A stretch of DNA of 6,431 nucleotides from an uncultured Bacteroidia bacterium (lineage in GTDB: Bacteria > Bacteroidota > Bacteroidia > Bacteroidales > UBA932): contig CACXHG010000120.1 in the NCBI GenBank assembly GCA_902767355.1, positions 1 through 6,431 on the forward strand. The letters run 5' to 3'. The translations under genes and the position numbers were made by a program. Shown piece after piece: positions 1-4,156 of the stretch (position 1 is its first letter; each line of letters starts with the position of its first letter). The notes beneath the pieces are model-generated. The model was not told the origin of the DNA and made no database searches. It was given only the letters and a program-made list of their open reading frames with translations.

Positions 1-387
1 CGAGACGACGGTATCATCTACATCGGCAAAGGTAACTCTCTACGTGAAAGACTCTGGGAGGAAGAGTTGAATCACAAAAGACCGGCCACTTTCTTCCGCG
101 GCATTGGCGCTGTGCTGGATTACCTCCCGCCTAAGGGTTCCCTTATCGGGAAATCCAACCAGAACAACTATGAGTTCAGTGATGAGGATACCGAAGCTAT
201 CAGGAAATGGATAAAGCAGTCGTTGTTTGTGAACTGGATTGTCGTGGAGCAGGACGAGATTAATGAAACGGAGAAGGAACTGATAAAGAAGTATCAGCCC
301 TTGATGAACTATACCTATAATCCTAATAAGAGTAAAGAACTGGCTGCCGCCAGAAAACGTTGCCGACAGTATGCCCAAAGCAAGTAA
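1..387 (+). CDS. GIY-YIG nuclease-domain protein, C-terminal part (5' end outside window)
   Basis: The reading frame is open from the left edge, so the start codon lies upstream; 128 residues are visible. Near the edge is the second half of a GIY-YIG core, YIGKG at visible residues 7-11, followed by LRERL at 14-18. The Arg at 17 sits where the family's catalytic arginine is expected. Towards the C terminus is a segment EKELIKKYQPLMNY (91-104), matching the usual end of the fold, where a conserved Glu and the P-x-x-N motif complete the active site. Family members cut or nick DNA, in repair, homing, restriction or phage-related roles; nothing here identifies a target. The first GIY half and any N-terminal domain are not visible. 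The gene overlaps the next one by 17 bases. Its base composition is lower in G+C than the core genes at the right of the window, consistent with accessory DNA. An internal ATG at 67 is not the start, because it would remove the YIG core. Confidence 0.75.
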   Translation, partial: RDDGIIYIGKGNSLRERLWEEELNHKRPATFFRGIGAVLDYLPPKGSLIGKSNQNNYEFSDEDTEAIRKWIKQSLFVNWIVVEQDEINETEKELIKKYQPLMNYTYNPNKSKELAAARKRCRQYAQSK

Positions 388-748
388 ACAACCTCAGGAG
401 AAGCCCTGGTACCGGAAGTCTAGCTGCTGGGCCTGGATTGTTACCGGAGTCCTTGTGCTGGCCGTCATTATCACACAGATTATGGCAGATGCGGCAGAAG
501 AACGGGCAAAAGCCAATCGACCCAAACCTCGCTCCTATGAGGAGGTTTTCACTCCGGAAGAGGCAAAGAGGATGGGCATCGGCGGGCGCATCGATGGTCC
601 CGGCGACTGGAAACCTGACCCGAATGCTGCAAAGAATGTACGCGAATTCATTGAGAAGGGCGGCAATGCAGATCCTGCCGGTGATGCCATTCAGGACGGC
701 GATTATCACGACCTTTTGGACCAGAACGGCGGTCCGGAAGGGTTCTAA
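371..748 (+). CDS. Small single-pass membrane protein, unknown function
   Basis: This is a 125-residue protein that I do not recognise. A short basic N terminus (several Lys and Arg within residues 1-16) is followed by one hydrophobic segment at about residues 19-38 (WAWIVTGVLVLAVIITQ within it). A hydrophilic, acidic tail then runs to residue 125, rich in Asp, Glu, Gly and Pro. The positive-inside rule suggests the N terminus is cytoplasmic and the roughly 85-residue tail is periplasmic; this is inference. There is no lipobox Cys after the hydrophobic stretch and no clear signal-peptidase site. The start at 371 is the first ATG in frame and gives the complete membrane segment; no Shine-Dalgarno is visible. 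It overlaps the 3' end of the GIY-YIG gene by 17 bases in a different frame, so the two are probably translated from one mRNA. The conserved-looking frame, the clear membrane segment and the overlap argue for a real gene, but homology could not be tested. Confidence 0.6.
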   Translation: MPKASKQPQEKPWYRKSSCWAWIVTGVLVLAVIITQIMADAAEERAKANRPKPRSYEEVFTPEEAKRMGIGGRIDGPGDWKPDPNAAKNVREFIEKGGNADPAGDAIQDGDYHDLLDQNGGPEGF

Positions 749-769
749 TGCCCCACCAGCAATAGTTGT

Positions 770-811
770 GTCGGCATCTTTGGTCTTCTTAGCGAATATT
801 CTGCTGCCGAC
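770..811. repeat. Weak inverted repeat (7 base pairs)
   Basis: GTCGGCA at 770-776 is the exact reverse complement of TGCCGAC at 805-811, with a 28-base spacer. It starts 21 bases after the stop of the small membrane-protein gene. No T-run follows, so it is not a canonical terminator. At this length and spacing it could be chance; it is listed because it is the first of a series of inverted repeats. Confidence 0.35.
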
Positions 812-816
812 GGTTT

Positions 817-880
817 ACCTCCCGCGTTTCGCTACAGAATAATGATATATGCGCCATTCTCATCTTGCGCGCCGGGAGGT
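817..880. repeat. Inverted repeat ACCTCCCG / CGGGAGGT
   Basis: ACCTCCCG at 817-824 is perfectly complementary to CGGGAGGT at 873-880. The pairing can extend two further pairs (825-826 with 870-871) if C872 is bulged. The enclosed loop is long and holds a minor inverted repeat, AGAAT 836-840 with ATTCT 856-860. It is the second in the series of inverted repeats between the membrane-protein gene and lptB. Confidence 0.45.
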
Positions 881-902
881 CTCGGGTGTAGCCGGTTGAA
901 TT

Positions 903-952
903 GCTATACCCCCAGTGATGATAGAGGTCCAAAAGCACTGCAGGGTATGAGC
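903..952. other. Hairpin A: 14-pair imperfect stem
   Basis: Read on the + strand, three helical blocks stack: GCT 903-905 with AGC 950-952, ATACCC 906-911 with GGGTAT 943-948, and CAGTG 913-917 with CACTG 936-940. They are separated only by a bulged G949 and a small internal loop (C912 opposite C941-A942). The apical loop is 18 bases (918-935) and contains GGTCCAA at 926-932, which is complementary to the loop of the next hairpin. The pairing also exists on the other strand, so orientation is undetermined. No T-run follows that would make it an intrinsic terminator. Confidence 0.55.
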
Positions 953-967
953 AAAAATGGCCTTATT

Positions 968-1005
968 TGCCGATAGTCTGCCATATTATTGGACCCCTAT
1001 CGGCA
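968..1005. other. Hairpin B: 9-pair perfect stem with loop complementary to hairpin A
   Basis: TGCCGATAG at 968-976 is the exact reverse complement of CTATCGGCA at 997-1005; a T967-G1006 wobble could add one pair. The 20-base loop (977-996) contains TTGGACC at 989-995, the exact complement of GGTCCAA in the loop of hairpin A. The two could form a kissing-loop or, alternatively, a long-range stem that competes with both hairpins. A competing local stem, ATGGC 957-961 with GCCAT 980-984, would fit inside that alternative. Confidence 0.55.
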
Positions 1006-1039
1006 GTTTGCTGCACGACACGCCAGATTAGAGCTGCCT

Positions 1040-1161
1040 CGGTGGGCGTCTGTGCTCACCGAAATCGCCAGCCGACCACGGTGGTGAGTAATCAAGGGGC
1101 GATTCACTCACCGACAGCCCCCAGACCAATCGCGGTGAGCAAAACGGCCTTGCACGCTCAC
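1040..1161. repeat. Imperfect tandem repeat of 51-53 bases forming three GGTGAG/CTCACC hairpins
   Basis: The motif CTCACC or its reverse complement recurs at regular steps: CTCACC at 1055 and 1107, GGTGAG at 1083 and 1134. This makes two diverged copies (about 1044-1088 and 1096-1139). Each arm pair can fold. The first hairpin is CGGTGGGC 1040-1047 with GCTCACCG 1054-1061 (one G-T wobble). The second is GGTGAGTAATC 1083-1093 with 1101-1112 (11 pairs, one bulged C, loop AAGGGGC). The third is GTGAGC 1135-1140 with GCTCAC 1156-1161. A longer-range alternative also exists: TGCTCACCG 1053-1061 is the exact complement of CGGTGAGCA 1133-1141. This could be an operator array, a recombination site or part of a structured RNA. 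Confidence 0.5.
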
Positions 1162-1290
1162 GCCCATCTGTCCTGGCCCGGAGAAATGCCCTCGGATGCG
1201 CGGCGACACGCCAGGCCAAGGGGGCGGTGGAGGCAAGGCAGTATTTTTGCTCCCAAAAAAATTGCTAAGCGAAGGAATCTGCACGGAGCG

Positions 1291-1328
1291 GGAGATCTCT
1301 CGACTCGCTGCGCTCGCTCGAGATGACA
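1291..1328. repeat. REP-like palindromic element
   Basis: The core pairs TCTCGA at 1298-1303 with TCGAGA at 1318-1323 around a centre made of CTCGC/GCTCG units. It is preceded by the overlapping 8-base palindrome GAGATCTC at 1292-1299. Read on the minus strand it begins TGTCATCTCGAGCGAGCG, the style of short palindromic repeat I know as scattered between genes in many gut Bacteroidota genomes, often mistranslated as small spurious ORFs. That family resemblance is from memory; only a genome-wide copy count can confirm it. It lies between an AT-rich tract (poly-T and poly-A runs near 1241-1263) and the 53-base direct repeat. Confidence 0.55.
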
Positions 1329-1334
1329 TAGGGG

Positions 1335-1377
1335 AATGCACGCGGTGCTGCTCGCAGGTGGCACACCAAGCGCACTT
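1335..1377. repeat. Direct repeat, copy 1 (43 bases)
   Basis: This is the first copy of an exact 43-base repeat beginning AATGCACGCGGTG and ending CAAGCGCACTT. The second copy begins 53 bases later. The unit is itself imperfectly palindromic: GTGC at 1345-1348 can pair with GCAC at 1361-1364. The position immediately after the REP-like palindrome suggests the two belong to one composite repeat. Confidence 0.85.
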
Positions 1378-1387
1378 TGACAGAGGA

Positions 1388-1430
1388 AATGCACGCGGTG
1401 CTGCTCGCAGGTGGCACACCAAGCGCACTT
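1388..1430. repeat. Direct repeat, copy 2 (43 bases)
   Basis: This copy is identical to 1335-1377 across all 43 bases, with a 10-base spacer (1378-1387) between the copies. The lack of any mismatch implies recent duplication, gene conversion or selection on the sequence. Two copies only are present in the window, and the two differ in phase (53 is not a multiple of 3), so they do not represent a repeated protein motif. Confidence 0.85.
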
Positions 1431-1462
1431 CAGAACGAGGACTTCCCTGCAAGCTTGGACTG

Positions 1463-1495
1463 CCGCACTGCTCTCTTAATAAGAGCTGGGTGCGG
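1463..1495. repeat. Hairpin downstream of lptB
   Basis: CCGCAC at 1463-1468 pairs with GTGCGG at 1490-1495. Inside it, GCTCT at 1470-1474 pairs with AGAGC at 1482-1486 around a 7-base AT-rich loop, with a small asymmetric internal loop between the helices. It begins about 57 bases beyond the lptB stop codon on the minus strand, so it could end the dnaX-lptB transcript. No run of T follows on either strand, so it is not a canonical intrinsic terminator. An overlapping AT-rich palindrome CTCTTA/TAAGAG (1473-1485) is a possible protein-binding site. Confidence 0.4.
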
Positions 1496-1551
1496 AGTTC
1501 TGCTGGTGGAGAAGATATCTCGCGGCCCGCTTCAATAAATACGGAAGGGTA

Positions 1552-2310
1552 CTAGAACTCCTCGCCGGGTCGTTTGTGAAGGACGGCCTTGCGCAGTTCG
1601 AAGTTCTGGCCAAGATATTTGCGGCGGACCTCAGGGTTTGCCGCAAGTTGTTCCGGGGTGCCGCTCTCGAGTATCTCGCCGTCGTAGAGCAGATAGGCGC
1701 GGTCGGTGATAGCCAGGGTTTCGTGCACGTTGTGATCGGTGATCACTATGCCGATATTGCGCGTCTTGAGGTGGGCTATGATGTGCTGGATGTCTTCCAC
1801 GGCGATGGGATCGACACCGGCAAAGGGCTCGTCCAAAAGTATGAATTTGGGATTGGTGGCCAGGGCGCGGGCTATCTCGCAGCGACGTCTTTCGCCGCCG
1901 GAAAGCTGGATACCCAGGCTTTTGCGCACTTTGCCCATGCCGAATTCGCGTATGAGCTCTTCCAGCCGCTCCTCTCTCTGCTGGCGGGGGATGTGGTTCA
2001 TCTCCATCACTGAGCGGATATTGTCTTCCACGCTCAGGCGGCGGAACACGGATGCCTCCTGCGCCAGGTAGCCGAGGCCTTTCTGGGCACGCTTGTACAT
2101 CGGCAGGTTGGTTATCTCTTCGTCGCCCAGGAAAATCTTGCCGGAATTGGGCTTTACCAGCCCCGTCATCATGTAAAAGCTGGTGGTCTTGCCGGCACCG
2201 TTGGGTCCCAGCAGGCCCACTATCTCACCCTGCTCTACTTCTATCGAGGCTCCCTTGACGACGGTCCTCATTCCATATTTCTTGACAAGATTGCTTGTAA
2301 ACAGTTTCAT
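1552..2310 (-). CDS. lptB: LPS export ABC transporter ATP-binding protein LptB
   Basis: This 252-residue protein is a complete ABC ATPase of the LptB family, the cytoplasmic motor that, with LptF and LptG, extracts lipopolysaccharide from the inner membrane and pushes it along the Lpt bridge to the cell surface. The motifs are all present and intact: Walker A GPNGAGKTT (35-43), Q-loop Gln84, signature LSGGE (136-140), Walker B FILLDEP with catalytic Glu161 (156-162) and switch His193. The LptB-type features FAGVDPIAV after Walker B and YLGQNF near the C terminus separate it from amino-acid transporter ATPases. The tail after YLGQNF is about 16 residues, slightly longer than in E. coli LptB (241 residues). 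The start at 2310 is the only reasonable Met and has no Shine-Dalgarno. It follows dnaX by 12 bases on the same strand, so it is probably cotranscribed with it. No Lpt partner is in the window. The identification is firm at family level. Confidence 0.95.
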   Translation of the reverse strand: MKLFTSNLVKKYGMRTVVKGASIEVEQGEIVGLLGPNGAGKTTSFYMMTGLVKPNSGKIFLGDEEITNLPMYKRAQKGLGYLAQEASVFRRLSVEDNIRSVMEMNHIPRQQREERLEELIREFGMGKVRKSLGIQLSGGERRRCEIARALATNPKFILLDEPFAGVDPIAVEDIQHIIAHLKTRNIGIVITDHNVHETLAITDRAYLLYDGEILESGTPEQLAANPEVRRKYLGQNFELRKAVLHKRPGEEF

Positions 2311-2322
2311 AGATTTAATCGT

Positions 2323-4104
2323 TTATGAGACATCCAGATCGAACTCGCGGCTGAAACTTTCCATCTGGGGCGAATCCTTAATCATTGCCTTGGCCACTTC
2401 GGTGGGCATATATTCAGTGTTGACCTTGACTTGCTCAGGAGGCAGCACCTCCACCAGAATCTTCACCGCGTGCCCGCCGAGGGCTTTGCGCAACTTATCC
2501 TCGAGGATGAAGTGCATATTGCTCATAATCCAATCCCTCTGCAAGTCGTTTGCCACAAATTGGGTCAGGGTCGCTTCATCTTTGTCAAACTCGTGCTTTA
2601 CGCTGGTGAGCAGCGCCCTGAGTTTGGGCTTCTGCTCTGACACTATTGCCTCCCAGGCTTTCTCGAAGGCCTCTTCCGTAAGCTCTACTGGCTGCGCCGA
2701 CGGCTGGCTGGCATCCTCTTTCTGCTTTGGCTGCGAGGCTGCGTTTATCATATTCTTGATAGAGAAGCCTGCGGTGCGCGGGGCAGCCGGCCTGGGTGCG
2801 GCGGCAGGACGCGCGGCGGCGACGTCAGCCGCGGCGGTTTGCCGTATTTCGGCTGGCTCGGACGCACGGGCCGCTGCAGGGGCTGCTGCCGGAGCTGCTG
2901 CGCCTGCCGGATGCGGTGCTGATGCCGGTGCCGGTGCTTGTACCGAAGCAGGTGCCGGCGCCGCAGGACGGGCCGCTGCAGGTGCCGCCAAGACGGCCTC
3001 ACCTTCGAAGGGACCGGCCAGACGGGCCATCTTTATCAGGGCGAATTCTATCAGCAGGCGCGGATTGCCGGAGGCCTTGTAGCCCGTCTCGCAAGCAGTG
3101 GATATCTCGAGCGCCTGATAGAGGAAGCCCATGGAGCACTTGGCGGCGTACTGGTCGTATTTTGCGGCGACGCTGGGAGCCATCTCCAGCAGGCTGCGGG
3201 AAGAACTCATCTTGCACACTATCAGGTCGCGGAGGTGACTGCTGAGACCGGAGATGAAGTGCAGCGCGTTGAAGCCCTTGGAAAGCACTTCGTCGAAGAG
3301 CATCAGCGCCTGGGCGAAATCGCCGGCGAGCAGCATGTCCGTCAGGCGGAAGTAATAGTCATAGTCCAGCACGTTCAGGATGCCAATGACCTGCTCGTAG
3401 CTGATCTCGCTGCCGCAGAAAGCCACCGTCTGGTCAAAGAGCGTGAGGGCGTCGCGCATGGCGCCGTCGGCCTTCTGGGCGATGATATGCAGCGCATCGT
3501 CGCTGATGTTCACATTCTCGCTGGCGGCTATGCCCTTGAGGTTGCGCACGATGTCCTCCACCCGGATGCGGTTGAAGTCGTAGGTCTGGCAGCGGGACAG
3601 GATCGTGGGCAGTATCTTATGCTTTTCGGTGGTGGCCAGGATGAATATGGCGTACTCCGGCGGCTCCTCCAGCGTCTTCAGGAAGGCGTTGAAGGCGGCC
3701 TGCGAGAGCATGTGCACCTCGTCTATGATATACACGCTGTAGCGGCCTATCTGGGGCGGGATGCGCACCTGGTCGGTGAGGTTGCGGATGTCGTCCACCG
3801 AGTTGTTGCTGGCGGCATCCAGCTCGTGTATGCAGTAGGAACGCCCTTCTGCAAAGGAGCGGCAGGACTCGCACTCGCCGCAGGGTTCCATGTCCGGCCC
3901 CGGATTGGAGCAGTTTATGGTCTTGGCAAAGATGCGGGCGCAACTGGTCTTGCCCACGCCGCGCGGGCCGCAGAAAAGGTATGCGTGTGCCAGCTGCCCG
4001 CTCACGATGGAGTTCTTGAGGGTGCGGGCAATATTTTCCTGGCCTATGAGCTTGTCAAAAGTGGCAGGCCTGTATTTGCGTGCCGAAACGATGAATTGTG
4101 CCAT
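2323..4104 (-). CDS. dnaX: DNA polymerase III subunit gamma/tau
   Basis: This 593-residue protein is the ATPase of the replicative clamp loader, which opens the beta sliding clamp and places it on primed DNA, and links polymerase cores at the fork. The N-terminal AAA+ module is intact: Walker A GPRGVGKT (46-53), the zinc-binding cysteines 65, 75, 78 and 81, Walker B with DEVH (128-131), the sensor-1/SRC region ATTEKHKILPTILSRC (157-172) and sensor 2 GAMRDAL (214-220). A collar domain runs to about 365. Residues 371-447 are a low-complexity Ala/Pro linker, followed by a C-terminal domain (about 475-593), as expected for tau. I start it at ATG 4104 (MAQFIVSARKYRP), where family alignment begins; a TTG three codons upstream would overlap the promoter. 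I see no A6-G type slippery sequence, so a gamma form by frameshifting is not indicated. lptB follows 12 bases downstream; an M16 peptidase gene diverges upstream. Confidence 0.96.
   Translation of the reverse strand: MAQFIVSARKYRPATFDKLIGQENIARTLKNSIVSGQLAHAYLFCGPRGVGKTSCARIFAKTINCSNPGPDMEPCGECESCRSFAEGRSYCIHELDAASNNSVDDIRNLTDQVRIPPQIGRYSVYIIDEVHMLSQAAFNAFLKTLEEPPEYAIFILATTEKHKILPTILSRCQTYDFNRIRVEDIVRNLKGIAASENVNISDDALHIIAQKADGAMRDALTLFDQTVAFCGSEISYEQVIGILNVLDYDYYFRLTDMLLAGDFAQALMLFDEVLSKGFNALHFISGLSSHLRDLIVCKMSSSRSLLEMAPSVAAKYDQYAAKCSMGFLYQALEISTACETGYKASGNPRLLIEFALIKMARLAGPFEGEAVLAAPAAARPAAPAPASVQAPAPASAPHPAGAAAPAAAPAAARASEPAEIRQTAAADVAAARPAAAPRPAAPRTAGFSIKNMINAASQPKQKEDASQPSAQPVELTEEAFEKAWEAIVSEQKPKLRALLTSVKHEFDKDEATLTQFVANDLQRDWIMSNMHFILEDKLRKALGGHAVKILVEVLPPEQVKVNTEYMPTEVAKAMIKDSPQMESFSREFDLDVS
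2764..2994 (-). repeat. Low-complexity Ala/Pro coding tract in dnaX
   Basis: Codons 371-447 of dnaX encode almost only Ala and Pro with scattered Arg, Ser, Val and Gln. The DNA is a GC-rich, slightly repetitive stretch of GC-rich Ala and Pro codons (GCC, GCG, GCA, CCG, CCT). It is a flexible linker between the clamp-loader collar and the tau-specific C-terminal domain. Such tracts vary in length between close relatives by replication slippage. It also gives rise to several long spurious open frames on the opposite strand. Confidence 0.75.
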
Positions 4105-4110
4105 ATCACA

Positions 4111-4118
4111 CAAAAATA
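4111..4118 (-). promoter_or_regulatory. Bacteroidota -7 box for dnaX-lptB
   Basis: On the minus strand this reads TATTTTTG, an exact match to the Bacteroidota primary-sigma consensus TAnnTTTG. It ends only six bases before the dnaX ATG at 4104, so transcription would start at or next to the start codon, giving a leaderless or nearly leaderless mRNA. No convincing -33 TTG element is seen at the expected 19-21 base spacing. If the true promoter lies elsewhere it would have to be inside the divergent M16 gene. Confidence 0.5.
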
Positions 4119-4129
4119 CGAATTATTAT

Positions 4130-4137
4130 TAATTTTG
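4130..4137 (+). promoter_or_regulatory. Bacteroidota -7 box for the M16 peptidase operon
   Basis: This reads TAATTTTG, an exact TAnnTTTG match, 10 bases before ATG 4148 and 19 bases before ATG 4157. Counting about 5-7 bases to the start of transcription leaves a very short leader before 4157 and almost none before 4148, which favours 4157 as the start codon. No good -33 element is visible upstream. It is divergent from the dnaX box only 11 bases away (4119-4129 between them), so the two promoters probably cannot be occupied by polymerase at the same time. Confidence 0.5.
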
Positions 4138-4156
4138 CACTCCTTAAATGAGATTC

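Larger units (their letters stand above)
749..1551. other. 800-base region without protein genes, dense in inverted and direct repeats
   Basis: No frame here gives a credible protein. The open frames on both strands are short, rich in Arg, Ala, Cys and His, have no domain signature, and are translations of the repeats described below. The stretch holds, in order: two inverted repeats (770-811 and 817-880), a pair of hairpins with complementary loops (903-952, 968-1005), three hairpins sharing GGTGAG/CTCACC (1040-1161), an AT-rich tract with a REP-like palindrome (about 1250-1328), a 43-base exact direct repeat (1335-1430) and a final hairpin (1463-1495). I see no tRNA, and none of the tmRNA, RNase P, SRP or 6S signatures I looked for. 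The region could be a structured RNA gene, a recombination or attachment region left by a mobile element, or a chromosomal repeat cluster. It sits at the boundary between low-GC accessory genes and GC-rich core genes. Confidence 0.65.

Noticed and set aside
730..742. GGTCCGGAAGG resembles the conserved apical sequence of bacterial SRP RNA.
   Set aside because: The AGCAGC part of the SRP symmetric loop and the flanking long stem are missing, and the bases encode the end of the small membrane protein. Chance similarity.
360..842. A 160-codon frame overlapping the small membrane-protein gene in another frame.
   Set aside because: It has no hydrophobic or domain pattern, overlaps both neighbouring genes, and is rich in Arg, Pro, Leu and Ser. 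The competing frame at 371-748 has a clear membrane segment and a sensible length.
903..1161. Integron attC array or retron RNA.
   Set aside because: No attC-type core site (GTTRRRY) or integrase is seen, and there is no reverse transcriptase gene in the window. Neither can be excluded outside it, but nothing here supports them.
1335..1430. CRISPR array.
   Set aside because: Only two copies, with a 43-base repeat and a 10-base spacer, and no cas gene. This does not fit CRISPR dimensions.
1463..1495. Intrinsic terminator for the dnaX-lptB transcript.
   Set aside because: The hairpin is well placed, but no T-run follows it on the minus strand, so it is listed only as a hairpin.
967..1555. Several 60-120-codon open frames on both strands in the 749-1551 region.
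   Set aside because: They translate the repeats in several phases, are rich in Arg, Ala, Cys and His, contain no domain, and overlap each other on both strands. They are best explained as spurious frames over palindromic repeats.
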